DNA of 64,000 nt, taken from assembly GCF_011617245.1 (NCBI RefSeq), contig NZ_CP050152.1, forward strand, positions 310,001 to 374,000, written 5' to 3'. The stretch is from Brevibacterium atlanticum (GTDB lineage: Bacteria; Actinomycetota; Actinomycetes; Actinomycetales; Brevibacteriaceae). The translations under genes were made by a program, and so were the position numbers. The notes under the pieces were generated by a model, which saw only the letters and a list, made by a program, of their open reading frames with translations, searched no databases and was not told the origin of the DNA. The first letter of the stretch is position 1. Each line of letters begins with the position of its first letter. Below are positions 1-8,583 of the stretch, piece after piece.

Positions 1-991
1 GGTGGTGGTGAGTTGTGAACACCATGACAGCCGAGACCGCGACGAGGACGAAGAGGAGCAGCCCGGACAGCGGGAACGTCCATTGCGACAGCAGCATGTA
101 GCCGCCGATGCCGAACACGAACCGCAGGACTCGACCGACCGGAACCGGGCGTCGCACCTGGATAGCCGCGATGAAGACGAGGCGCTCGCCGAGAGTGACA
201 CCGCGGCCGAGGACGCAAAGCAGCTGGGCGGAGAAGGGCAGAGCGAATCCGATGAAGGTCACCGTCTGGTTCGGTTCGGCGATCGTGCCGTCGCCGAGGA
301 CTGCCTTCGTAACCCCATAGACGAGGGCGACGGTCCAGCCGAAGAGTCCCCAGATGAGCAGATCGCAGACGATGCCGGTCAGCCGACGGGTCACCGTGAT
401 CGGGCGTGGGGTGTCGACATCCTGCAGCCGTTCCTGCCGGCGGAGGAGGAGCAGGCTTGCCAGGGAGCCGACGATCGCGCCGAGGGTGTTCATGACGAGG
501 TCATCGACGTCGAAGACCCGGTAGGCGCAGTCGTAGAGCCCCCAGATGCCGGTGAGCTGGGTGAGTTCGATGAGCGCCGAGGCGGCCAGCCCTGTCAGCG
601 TCGCCACGACGATTCCGCGCCCGGCGAGCTGCCGGACGAACCAGCCGAGTGGGACGAAGAGGATGACGTTGAGTGCTGCCTGCAGGACCGCCGGATTGGT
701 CATCAGGGCACGCACACTGCCGGTGTCGAAGGTGAGGATGTCACTGATGAACTGGAAGGGACTCAGCTGCACCGCCGCACAGGTGAGCTCATCGGCTGAG
801 GGAACCGGCAGCAGCGTGTACGTCCACAGTGCCATCGCGTAGACGGCGGCGGCGAACCACAGCAGTGTTCGCCAGAACGTCAGACCGCCTCGACGGCGAT
901 AGCTGATCGCGACGAACGGCACGAATGCGAGCACGGCGATGCCGCAGCCGACGAAGACGGCCACGAATGCGGGAACGACGAAGGAGCTCAT
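1..991 (-). CDS. VanZ/RDD family membrane protein (partial, continues left of window)
   Basis: The leftward frame starts at ATG 991 (MSSFVVPAFV) and stays open to the first base, so the C terminus is missing. Visible are two N-terminal membrane segments, then a VanZ-type core with the features LNVILFVPLGW and ALIELTQL around residues 110-150, followed by a second hydrophobic block beginning RRLTGIVCDLLIWGLFGW that resembles an RDD domain. VanZ proteins are small polytopic membrane proteins, known from low-level teicoplanin resistance, but most chromosomal homologues have no assigned role. It is divergent from the MMPL gene with a 60-bp gap. The resistance role should not be assumed. Confidence 0.8.
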   Translation of the reverse strand, partial: MSSFVVPAFVAVFVGCGIAVLAFVPFVAISYRRRGGLTFWRTLLWFAAAVYAMALWTYTLLPVPSADELTCAAVQLSPFQFISDILTFDTGSVRALMTNPAVLQAALNVILFVPLGWFVRQLAGRGIVVATLTGLAASALIELTQLTGIWGLYDCAYRVFDVDDLVMNTLGAIVGSLASLLLLRRQERLQDVDTPRPITVTRRLTGIVCDLLIWGLFGWTVALVYGVTKAVLGDGTIAEPNQTVTFIGFALPFSAQLLCVLGRGVTLGERLVFIAAIQVRRPVPVGRVLRFVFGIGGYMLLSQWTFPLSGLLLFVLVAVSAVMVFTTHHH

Positions 992-1051
992 GTCGCAATC
1001 CTACGAGTCCGGACGGCTCCCGAACCCCGATCCGCCGCGTAGTGTGAACTC

Positions 1052-3361
1052 ATGCCCCACTTCCTGCTGACCCGCACTCCCCAGCCTCCTCGCCCCGACG
1101 ACGATCGAGCCGCGGATCTCTCGGCAGAGGCCCGCGCCCACCGTGGCCCCGTCCCCGCGCGCCGCAGCCTCATCACCCTCTTCGCCATCCTGCTCGTCGC
1201 CTGGGTCGGCATCGCCGGAGTCGGCGGGCCCTACTTCGGCAAGATCTCCGAGGTGGCCACGAACGATCGTTCCTCGTTCCTTCCCGAGTCCGCCGAATCC
1301 ACCCGGGCCCAAGAGATCATCGACCGCTTCAGCGATGACGACTACGTTCCCGCCATCGTCGTCCTCGAAAACACCGACGGCATCACCGACGATGACACCG
1401 ATGCCCTCGACGATGTGGCGAAGAAACTCGAGGATGACGGTCTGCTCGCCGCCGACGCCTCACCGGCCATCCCCTCCGAGGACGGCGACGCCCTCCAACT
1501 CATCCTCCCCGTCTCCTCCGACACCACCGGCGACGACGTCGAACGCATCCGCGCAGTCATCGCCGACACCTTCCCGACCGCCAACGCCGCCGATGCGACG
1601 CCGGACGAGTCCGGCAACGTCGCCACCCCGGCCACGGTTGCCGATGTCTACGTCACCGGCCCCGCCGGTTTCACCGCCGACCTCACCGAGGCCTTCGCCG
1701 GCATCGACGGGATCCTCCTGCTCGTCGCCCTCATCGCGGTCTTCGTCATCCTCGTCATCGTCTACCGCTCACCGCTGCTGCCGGTCATCGTCCTCTTCAC
1801 CTCGGTGGCCGCGCTGTCCGCATCGATCTTCGTCATCTGGCACCTCGCCGACGCTGGGATCCTCCTCATCAACGGCCAGGTCCAGGGCATCCTCTTCATC
1901 CTCGTCGTCGGCGCCACCACGGACTATTCCCTCCTCGTCGTCGCCCGCTTCCGCGATGCCCTGCAGACCGAGTCCGACCGTGTGCGCGCCGGGCTCGCCG
2001 CGCTCAAGGGCGTGGCCGAACCGATCGCCGCCTCCGGAGGCACCGTCATCGCCGGCCTCCTCGTCCTCCTCCTCACCGACCTCGCCTCGACGCGTGCGCT
2101 CGGGCCGGTCGCGGCCATCGGCATCGCCGTCGCCATGCTCGCAGCACTGACCTTCCTGCCCGCCGCACTCATCATCATCGGTCGCGCCGTGTTCTGGCCG
2201 TTCCGACCCCAGGTGGCGGCCGCCTCGGCGAGGCCGAAGAAGGGCCTGTGGGCCCGCATCGCCGAGGTGATCGCCGCCCGCCCGCGCCTGATCTGGATCG
2301 GCCTCGTCGTCCTGCTGGCCCTGCCGCTCATCGCGGTCCCGCAGTTCAAGGCCTCCGGGGTGGCACAGAGCGAATTCGTCCTCGGCGAATCGCAGGCCCG
2401 CGACGGCCAGGACGTCCTTGCCGAGCATTACCCCGGTGGGTCCGGAACCCCCACCCAGGTCGTGGTCGACGCGGACGAACTGAGCACAGCCGCCGAGGCG
2501 GTCGGCCGCCTCGGCGGGGTCGGATCGATGACCGTGTCCGCCGAGGATTCCCCGAGCGGAACCATCGGCATCGACGAAGACGGAGAGCTCCAGCCCTCAC
2601 AGGGCGGCTCGGGTGGTGCACCCGATGGTGCAGGCGGATCGGCGACGATCACACCCACCGAGGTGGACGATCAGGTCCTGCTCGAGGTCACCCTCTCCGA
2701 TGCCGCGGATTCCCTGGCCGCCGAGACGACGGTGACGGACATCCGAGACGCCGTCCACGGCATCGACCCCGATGCGCTGGTCGGCGGGGAGACCGCGGTC
2801 GACCTCGACACGAACACCACCGCCGAGGCGGACCGAGCCCTGGCGATCCCGATCATCCTGCTCGTCATCACCGTCATCCTCATCCTGCTGCTGCGGTCCC
2901 TGTTCGCTCCGCTGCTGCTCGTGGCCCTGACCGTGCTGTCCTTCGGCACCGCGTTGGGCGTCTCGGCGCTCGTGTTCAACCACATCATCGGCTTCCCCGG
3001 GGCGGACCCCTCGGTGCCGCTCTATGCCTTCGTCTTCCTCGTCGCGCTCGGCATCGACTACAACATCTTCCTCATGTCGAGAGTGCGTGAGGAGTCGCTG
3101 CGGGTCGGCACACGGGCAGGCGTGCTCAAGGGGCTCGTGGCGACCGGCGGGGTGATCACCTCGGCGGGAGTGGTGCTTGCGGCGACCTTCGCGGCACTCG
3201 GGGTCATCCCGATCATGTTCCTCGTCCAGCTCGCCTTCATCGTCACCTTCGGCGTGCTGCTCGACGCGATCCTCGTGCGCTCGCTCGTCGTCCCGGCCCT
3301 CGTCCACGACATCGGTCGCGGAGTGTGGTGGCCAGGGCGGAAGCGGATCCCGCGGGACTGA
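1052..3361 (+). CDS. MMPL family RND-type transporter
   Basis: This 769-residue polytopic protein belongs to the MMPL branch of RND transporters, proton-driven exporters of lipids or hydrophobic compounds in the cytoplasmic membrane. It shows the family duplication: a first membrane segment near residue 50, a large extracytoplasmic loop rich in acidic residues, a five-helix bundle, then the same pattern again. Two Asp-Tyr pairs lie in the membrane (TTDYSLL near residue 290 and GIDYNIF near 668), matching the proton-relay pairs described for MmpL3. The second loop carries a Gly/Ser-rich stretch near residue 520. The substrate cannot be told from sequence. The ATG at 1052 fits the coding frame, but the N-terminal 35 residues are poorly conserved in character and the start is moderately certain. 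Confidence 0.9.
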   Translation: MPHFLLTRTPQPPRPDDDRAADLSAEARAHRGPVPARRSLITLFAILLVAWVGIAGVGGPYFGKISEVATNDRSSFLPESAESTRAQEIIDRFSDDDYVPAIVVLENTDGITDDDTDALDDVAKKLEDDGLLAADASPAIPSEDGDALQLILPVSSDTTGDDVERIRAVIADTFPTANAADATPDESGNVATPATVADVYVTGPAGFTADLTEAFAGIDGILLLVALIAVFVILVIVYRSPLLPVIVLFTSVAALSASIFVIWHLADAGILLINGQVQGILFILVVGATTDYSLLVVARFRDALQTESDRVRAGLAALKGVAEPIAASGGTVIAGLLVLLLTDLASTRALGPVAAIGIAVAMLAALTFLPAALIIIGRAVFWPFRPQVAAASARPKKGLWARIAEVIAARPRLIWIGLVVLLALPLIAVPQFKASGVAQSEFVLGESQARDGQDVLAEHYPGGSGTPTQVVVDADELSTAAEAVGRLGGVGSMTVSAEDSPSGTIGIDEDGELQPSQGGSGGAPDGAGGSATITPTEVDDQVLLEVTLSDAADSLAAETTVTDIRDAVHGIDPDALVGGETAVDLDTNTTAEADRALAIPIILLVITVILILLLRSLFAPLLLVALTVLSFGTALGVSALVFNHIIGFPGADPSVPLYAFVFLVALGIDYNIFLMSRVREESLRVGTRAGVLKGLVATGGVITSAGVVLAATFAALGVIPIMFLVQLAFIVTFGVLLDAILVRSLVVPALVHDIGRGVWWPGRKRIPRD

Positions 3362-3440
3362 TAAGGCATCAGATTCTTGATCTGAACGAGTGAGAGCGAG
3401 CTTCTCACAGTGGTGAATTCTGGTGCTGTATATTCGCGCG

Positions 3441-5066
3441 TCAGTCTGATGACCGGGATCGATTCCGCCTTCGTTGACCGCCGTCATATGCGCCTGTTGG
3501 GACACCATGCGCGCGGAGATCGGCCTTCTTGACCTTCTGAGTAGATGTCTTGGGCAGTTCCTTCACAATGTGGATGTATCGAGGGACAGCGAAATAGGGA
3601 AGCCTGGTTTGCGAGAAATCTTCGATCTCCTCGGCAGAGACCGTCTCGTCGGGCTCGACCACCACGTAAGCGAGGATGTCGTCTTCGCCGAGATCGCTTG
3701 CGATTGCGACGACAGCCACCTCGGCGACTTTGTTATGCGAGACTATGACCTGCTCTACTTCGAACGAGCTGACATTCTCGCCGGAGACGCGCATAGCGTC
3801 CTTCGTCCGGTCGAGGAAGTAGAAGAACCCCTCTTCATCCTGAAACGCCTGATCGCCCGTGTGGAACCAGCAGTTGCGATGCGCATCCCAAGTCTTCTCA
3901 GGCTCTCTCCAATAACCAAGTTGTCCGATGAAGGGAGTCAGAGGTCGGGTGACAAGTTCACCGGGTACTCGCGGCGGAACTGGGTTATCGAGAGCATCAA
4001 CGATTTGGACCTCCCATCCGGGAGCCGTTGACCCACATGACCCCGATCTGCGTGTGGTGTGGGGTATTCCGATAGGAATTCCAGTGTCTGTCGATCCATA
4101 GAGTTCGGTGATCTCAATGCCGAATCTCGACTCGAATTCTACGTAGTTCGACTTGGGAAACGGGACGACCATGGCTAACTGAAGCTGATGCCGACTTTCG
4201 TGTGGACTCGGCCTGTTCTTCCACAGCACTGCCCCCATAGCTCCGAGCATGTTGGTCTTCGTCGCTCGAGTTTCGGCGAACTCGCTCCAAAATCTTCGAG
4301 CGCTGAAGCGTCGAGAGACGACGGTCTCAGCCCCTTCTTTCAGACCTGCTATGAATGCTGTGAAAAGAGCGTTGATGTGAAATAGCGGGAGGCACGTGTA
4401 GATGACATCGTCATCTGTATAGCCCATGACCCAGGTGGAGTTGTCGGCAGCACCAAGAGCCATTCTGTGTGACCACATCACGCCCTTCGACTTACCCGTG
4501 GTCCCTGACGTGAAAAGGATTGAGTGAAGAGTGGATCCGTCGGTCTCGGCCATGTCCTGAAGAGGTGTTTCGGCGACCAGCTCTTCGAATGCTGGCGTAC
4601 GTTTGCTTTCGTCGCTTCCTACGCCTGGAATGTGCCACATTCCGATGACTGATTCGGACTGTTCTACAGCAGGAATGGCCTCGTTGAAGAATTCGTCTTC
4701 GATGACGAGGCGGCACGGCGCGACAGTTGAGAGCATGTGGGTGAGAACATCGCCCTTGAGAGATGTGTTCAGAGGGACGGAGACTGCTCCAAGCATGGAA
4801 AGTGCGAAGTACGTGGAGACGAATTCGATCCGATTGGAGATCAGCAAGGCGACACGATCTCCGAATCCCACACCTGCCCTTCGGAATCCTTCTGCGAGGC
4901 ATCGCGAGAGATGGAGAAGTTCGGCATTTGTGTAGGCAGCTGCTCCGATGAACGAGATGGCGGTCTTATCGGGATACCTGTCGGCGGCCCGGGAGAGGAC
5001 ATTGTGAACGGTCTCGTCGAGGTTGGTGCGGCATCGTGGTCTCTGATCAGGACTCGTCTGGTTCAT
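3441..5066 (-). CDS. AMP-dependent acyl-CoA ligase (CaiC/FadD-like)
   Basis: A 541-residue member of the ANL superfamily that activates a carboxylic acid to its acyl-CoA through an acyl-adenylate. The P-loop-like motif SGTTGKSKGV is near residue 190, the ELYGSTDTG adenine-binding motif is in the middle, the hinge region reads DRTKDAMRVSGENVSS, and the C-terminal lysine lies in KTSTQKVKK, where the usual TGK has become TQK. I chose ATG 5066 because AGGAGG lies 7 bases upstream; longer starts run into the symporter fragment. Its base composition is clearly less GC-rich than the genes from 6749 onward. The first 20 bases overlap the upstream symporter remnant, suggesting co-transcription. Substrate unknown. 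Confidence 0.88.
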   Translation of the reverse strand: MNQTSPDQRPRCRTNLDETVHNVLSRAADRYPDKTAISFIGAAAYTNAELLHLSRCLAEGFRRAGVGFGDRVALLISNRIEFVSTYFALSMLGAVSVPLNTSLKGDVLTHMLSTVAPCRLVIEDEFFNEAIPAVEQSESVIGMWHIPGVGSDESKRTPAFEELVAETPLQDMAETDGSTLHSILFTSGTTGKSKGVMWSHRMALGAADNSTWVMGYTDDDVIYTCLPLFHINALFTAFIAGLKEGAETVVSRRFSARRFWSEFAETRATKTNMLGAMGAVLWKNRPSPHESRHQLQLAMVVPFPKSNYVEFESRFGIEITELYGSTDTGIPIGIPHTTRRSGSCGSTAPGWEVQIVDALDNPVPPRVPGELVTRPLTPFIGQLGYWREPEKTWDAHRNCWFHTGDQAFQDEEGFFYFLDRTKDAMRVSGENVSSFEVEQVIVSHNKVAEVAVVAIASDLGEDDILAYVVVEPDETVSAEEIEDFSQTRLPYFAVPRYIHIVKELPKTSTQKVKKADLRAHGVPTGAYDGGQRRRNRSRSSD

Positions 5067-5751
5067 GATTTCTGCCTCCTGTTGTTCCGTTGATATAGGC
5101 GTATGCGAGCGAACCGGCAACTGTGTAGACAATCACCACTCCTGAGCCGATGATCAATGAAGCAGCGAACGGCGGCCCCAGCAAGAGGGATGTGAGAACG
5201 CCCGCAGCCACGACTTGTGCTGTCATGTAACCGATGGCTCCGATGGTCAGAGCAATCGACATCCAGAACATCATCGATTTCTTGCCGTCTCTGATGCTGA
5301 GGAGATCAGGAATGCTGTAAGCACCGTAATGGTGCGCCAGGGCTCTGAGCTTTCCGCCAAGAAGGAACCAGGTGAGGATGAACCCCAACGGGGCAAGGAT
5401 TCCGACCGCCAAGCCGCCAAGACCCCATGTTGCTGCAGCACCGGTGGCACCGACCATTCCCCAGCCGCTTTGGACTGACGAAAATGACGCAATCGCCATG
5501 ACGAAGAATCCGAGCGACTGGCCCGCTGCAAGGAATTCTCTTGATGATTTCGCTCGTCGGTTTGCCCAGGTTCCGACAACGATCATCATCGTGAGATAGG
5601 TGACGGCAACAAAGACGATGATTGTTGGGTCGCTCAATGGAACATCCTGCTTTCGAGGCTGGGGATCCGGTTCGATTCGCTCGTCATTGAGGAACTCAGT
5701 CTCAGGGATCCGAAGGTCGTGAATGGATGACAGTAGTGTATGATGATTCAC
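5047..5751 (-). pseudogene. Sodium:solute symporter (SSS) family, N-terminal fragment
   Basis: The frame encodes the first part of an SSS-family carrier: the N-terminal helix beginning TIIVFVAVTYLTMMIVVG, the family motif SSREFLAAGQSLG, and about five membrane segments up to VVIVYTVAGSLAYAY. It then ends abruptly after INGTTGG at 234 residues, whereas SSS carriers have about 480-550 residues and 13 helices. The truncation coincides with the start of the ligase, consistent with a deletion joining the two genes. A GTG at 5751 is nearly leaderless behind a good promoter; a TTG at 5637 would give a more usual symporter N terminus. An intact short carrier cannot be excluded, but transport function is unlikely. 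Confidence 0.6.
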
Positions 5752-5753
5752 TA
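5734..5753. promoter_or_regulatory. TetR-type operator candidate S1
   Basis: TAGTG-N10-CACTA palindrome immediately downstream of the leftward promoter. On the minus strand it begins TAGTGAAT, the same eight bases as sites S2 and S3. It is one of four related boxes near 5734, 5819, 8460 and 8516. Confidence 0.45.
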
Positions 5754-5759
5754 AGATCG

Positions 5760-5788
5760 AGTATCGACCGTTCGTTGAGCCGTGTCAA
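5760..5788 (-). promoter_or_regulatory. Promoter of the symporter-fragment/ligase pair
   Basis: On the minus strand TTGACA (5788-5783) and GATACT (5765-5760) are separated by 17 bases, an excellent sigma-A-type promoter. The predicted transcript start, near 5753, falls at the edge of the operator-like palindrome at 5734-5753, a typical position for repression. Confidence 0.6.
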
Positions 5789-5818
5789 TAGCTCAGTACG
5801 GGGAGCATCATGCCGCCA

Positions 5819-5839
5819 TAGTGAATAAAAAATCACAAT
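5819..5839. promoter_or_regulatory. TetR-type operator candidate S2
   Basis: Plus strand reads TAGTGAATAAAAAATCAC followed by AAT, 27 bases before the crotonase start. It matches site S3 at 15 of 21 positions by hand alignment, preserving the TAGTGA and TCAC arms. The position fits control of the rightward crotonase gene. Confidence 0.45.
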
Positions 5840-5865
5840 CGTGAGTGAACTCAAAGGAGTCGTAA

Positions 5866-6633
5866 ATGCCACAGCTTGTTAAAGTCTCAACCACCGATAG
5901 CAATGTGGCACTGATCGAGATGGCCCACCCGCCTGTCAATGCCTGGAGTGTTGCCTTCATTGATGAATTCATCGAATCCGTAACCAGTGTTGCCTTGAGT
6001 GATCTGCGATGTGTGGTGGTCACCGGCGGACCTCTGATCTTCAGTGCAGGCGGAGACTTCGACCATTTCCGAAGAATGGCTGAGCACGGTGGCACTGAGC
6101 GGTTCGCGCATCGGGTGCAACAGCTGACGGGTGCTGTCGCTGAGCTGCCGATGCCGACGATCGCGGCCATCAATGGAAGTGCTCTCGGTGGCGGGTACGA
6201 GCTGTCACTGGCATGTGATCTGCGCTTTGCCGGAGCGAACGCTCGGATCGGTCTGCCTGAAACACATTGGGGCGTGCTCCCCGGGGCAGGCGGAACGCAG
6301 CGTCTGGCCCGACTGACGACGCCGGGGTTTGCCAAACGGCTCATCTTTTCGGCGGCACCGATGGCAGCTTCCGCGGCGTTGCCGCTGGGCGGCGTTGACT
6401 TTGTCACCGAGAGCGACGACTGCCTGCCTGCTGCATTTGAACTCGCCGAGCAGATTGCCCACAACAGTCCGAGGGCGGTCCGTGCTGCAAAGCTCGCTGT
6501 TGACGCGGGTGTCGATTCTTCCGTTTCGGTCGGGTTCGCGCAGGAGCGCGAGGGACTGATAGGTCTGCTTGGTGGTGCCGACTTCCGTGAGGGCATTGAC
6601 GCCTTCTTCGAACGGAGGCCGCCCGTTTACTGA
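5866..6633 (+). CDS. Enoyl-CoA hydratase/isomerase family protein
   Basis: A 255-residue crotonase-fold protein, the usual length of a single-domain enoyl-CoA hydratase, which adds water to a trans-2-enoyl-CoA. The oxyanion-hole segment reads FSAGGDFDHF near residue 65. Both acidic residues used by classical hydratases are present: Glu in GGGYELSLACD near 111 and Glu in LPETHWGVLPGAGGTQR near 130. The start ATG at 5866 has AAAGGAG a few bases upstream. It is divergent from the symporter/ligase pair, and the operator-like box S2 lies just before it. Base composition is intermediate to low compared with the next genes. The exact substrate is unknown; isomerase activity is possible. Confidence 0.88.
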   Translation: MPQLVKVSTTDSNVALIEMAHPPVNAWSVAFIDEFIESVTSVALSDLRCVVVTGGPLIFSAGGDFDHFRRMAEHGGTERFAHRVQQLTGAVAELPMPTIAAINGSALGGGYELSLACDLRFAGANARIGLPETHWGVLPGAGGTQRLARLTTPGFAKRLIFSAAPMAASAALPLGGVDFVTESDDCLPAAFELAEQIAHNSPRAVRAAKLAVDAGVDSSVSVGFAQEREGLIGLLGGADFREGIDAFFERRPPVY

Positions 6634-6748
6634 CCTTGCGCAGCCTGGCGGGGTCGCCGAATGCGAACTCTGAGCGTCGATCACCTGCGCGGAGAACTCT
6701 TGGTGAGATGCCCGGCGATGGAGAAAGGTTTGACGGTCTGCGGTGTTT

Positions 6749-8410
6749 TCATGCGTCGGGTGCCGGTGATTCGATCGTGAGTCCCTGCCTCAGCTTGTAC
6801 TTGAGGATCTTGCCGCCGACGGTCGACGGCAGTTCGTCACGGTAGATCACGTGCTTGGGTGTCTCGAAGCCTGCCAGATGCTCACGGGCATACGCGATGA
6901 TCTCTGCCGGGTCGGGGGCCTGGCCTCGGGGCACGATCACCGCGGTGACCGCTTCACCCCACCTCTCGTCGGGCAGCCCGACGACAGCGGCCTGGGTGAC
7001 CGCGGGATGTTGGACGAGCACTGATTCGACGCGTAGGGATGATACATTCTCACCACCGGATTTGACGATGTCCTTGAGGCGGTCGACCATGATGCGACGG
7101 CCGCCTTCCCCATAGCGACATGAGTCTCCGGAGCTGAACCATCCACCCCGAAACGCTTCCCGGGTAGCGTTCTCATTCTTGTAGTAGCCGGCAACCATGA
7201 CCGGAGATCGGTAGACGGCCTCTCCGACCGTATCCGTGTTTTCGTCGATCGGCTCTCCCAGGGGATCGACGATCCGAGACGCGAGGAGCGGGCTCGGATA
7301 ACCGACGTAGTTCTCGGTGGGAGAAGTCCGTCGGTAGAGCTCGTCGTCGCCGTCCGGCCAGAATCGGTGACATGAGATCGACTCCGTCTGTCCGAAGATC
7401 GCGAAGGGGTGGACCTGTGGTGCCCGCGCGCGCAGCCGGTCGAGGACGGATGGGGGCAGTGCGGCCCAGCCGTAGGTGACGGTGGTGAGGTGCGGAAGGG
7501 AGATATCCTGCTCCTCGAGCTCCGAGGTGAGGGCGTCGACCATCGCCGGTGAGCCGCCCCAGAGGGCCGTGGCCTGCTCTGCTGACAGAGCCTCTGCGAT
7601 CACTGCGGGATCGGGTCGTCGCCCCATGACGAAAGTGCCCCCGACAGCCATGGTCGCAAGTGCGAAGATGTGGTGTCCGATGTGGTACATCATCGGCAGG
7701 CAGGTGACCAGGACGAGGTCGCTTTCGAACTTCAGTCCTCGAGTGAGGCTGAGGGCGAATCCATGCGCGGCCAATGTCGCGCTCGTGTGAGAGAGCATGA
7801 CGCCCTTGGGCATGGCTGTGGTCCCAGAGGTGAACAGGATCTCGGCGATATCGTCGCCGTGGACGGTGCCTGAGGGCTCGCGATCGGGCTGTCCCTCGAC
7901 GAAGTCGTCGAACGACACAGTGCCGGCAACTGCCGATCCGCCGATCTCGAACGTCATGTGCGCCTTCAGCCCGGCTTCGTCGAGGCCGGGCGAGACCCGC
8001 TCGAAGAGTTCTGCGTCGACGGCGATGAATCCGGGGTCGAGCACTCCGAGCGTATGCGCGATGACATCCGAGCGCAGCGCAGGGTTGATCGGTGCGACCA
8101 CTGTTCCGATCTTCGCGGCGCCGAGGCGGAAGACATAGGCTTCGACGGAATTCTCCACGAACATCGCGATCCGACCGCCCCGATCGAGCCCTGCGCCGAG
8201 GAGGGCGTGGGCGACGCGGTTGGCGAGCTCGTCTGCTTCTCGGTACGTCAGTCGTGCATAGCGGTCGGACGAAGTTGCGCCGTCGAGTCCGATGATGGCG
8301 TCGTGCTCCGGCGTGCTCCACGTGACCCGCTCGATGAGGTCCGCTGTGCAGACGCGGTTCCACCGCTGGTCCGCGCGCCGGTTGTAGAGAGAGGTGACAT
8401 CTAGAGACAT
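6749..8410 (-). CDS. AMP-dependent acyl-CoA ligase (FadD-like)
   Basis: A 553-residue acyl-CoA ligase of the ANL superfamily. Motifs in order: FTSGTTAMPKGVM near residue 193, TYGWAALPPSV and FGQTES in the adenylate pocket, DRLKDIVKSGGENVSS at the hinge, and the C-terminal lysine motif STVGGKILK. The gene is divergent from the carboxylase operon and its promoter region carries operator candidate S3, so it probably supplies acyl-CoA to that pathway, much as AtuH is thought to serve citronellol catabolism in Pseudomonas. Base composition is back to the high-GC level of the operon. The ligand is inferred from context only. Confidence 0.9.
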   Translation of the reverse strand: MSLDVTSLYNRRADQRWNRVCTADLIERVTWSTPEHDAIIGLDGATSSDRYARLTYREADELANRVAHALLGAGLDRGGRIAMFVENSVEAYVFRLGAAKIGTVVAPINPALRSDVIAHTLGVLDPGFIAVDAELFERVSPGLDEAGLKAHMTFEIGGSAVAGTVSFDDFVEGQPDREPSGTVHGDDIAEILFTSGTTAMPKGVMLSHTSATLAAHGFALSLTRGLKFESDLVLVTCLPMMYHIGHHIFALATMAVGGTFVMGRRPDPAVIAEALSAEQATALWGGSPAMVDALTSELEEQDISLPHLTTVTYGWAALPPSVLDRLRARAPQVHPFAIFGQTESISCHRFWPDGDDELYRRTSPTENYVGYPSPLLASRIVDPLGEPIDENTDTVGEAVYRSPVMVAGYYKNENATREAFRGGWFSSGDSCRYGEGGRRIMVDRLKDIVKSGGENVSSLRVESVLVQHPAVTQAAVVGLPDERWGEAVTAVIVPRGQAPDPAEIIAYAREHLAGFETPKHVIYRDELPSTVGGKILKYKLRQGLTIESPAPDA

Positions 8411-8459
8411 GTGGGTGCTCCTCGTGTGGTAGTCGACAACTGTGTCGCCGACTCAAGCA

Positions 8460-8480
8460 TAAGTGACTTGTAATTCACTA
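8460..8480. promoter_or_regulatory. TetR-type operator candidate S3
   Basis: Minus strand reads TAGTGAATTACAAGTCACTT followed by A, with AGTGA/TCACT arms, 50 bases before the leftward ligase. It matches site S4 on the opposite strand at 17 of 21 positions by hand alignment. Confidence 0.55.
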
Positions 8481-8489
8481 TTCAAGACA

Positions 8490-8517
8490 TTGACTGCCAC
8501 AAAATTCGGTTTAGGAT
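8490..8517 (+). promoter_or_regulatory. Promoter of the carboxylase operon
   Basis: TTGACT (8490-8495) and TAGGAT (8512-8517) are separated by 16 bases, followed directly by operator candidate S4. The transcript would carry a leader of about 60 bases before the ATG at 8584. Confidence 0.5.
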
Positions 8518-8536
8518 GTGAATCATGAGTCACTTA
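8516..8536. promoter_or_regulatory. TetR-type operator candidate S4
   Basis: Plus strand reads ATGTGAATCATGAGTCACTT followed by A, overlapping the end of the -10 element and the likely transcript start. It is the second copy of the box in this divergent promoter. The TetR gene at the end of the operon (18382) is the obvious candidate to bind it. Confidence 0.55.
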
Positions 8537-8583
8537 AAAGATTTGGGAATCAGTCCTGGGCGCACTGTGGCGAGGAGGACACC

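Noticed and set aside
2-799. 265-residue acidic frame on the plus strand
   Set aside because: It is the shadow of the VanZ/RDD gene on the other strand; its composition (Asp, Glu, Arg rich without structure) is that of an antisense GC-rich frame.
3390-3408. Short hairpin GTGAGA-N7-TCTCAC after the MMPL gene
   Set aside because: Six-bp stem without a T-run is too weak to call a terminator, though a role between the two convergent genes is possible.
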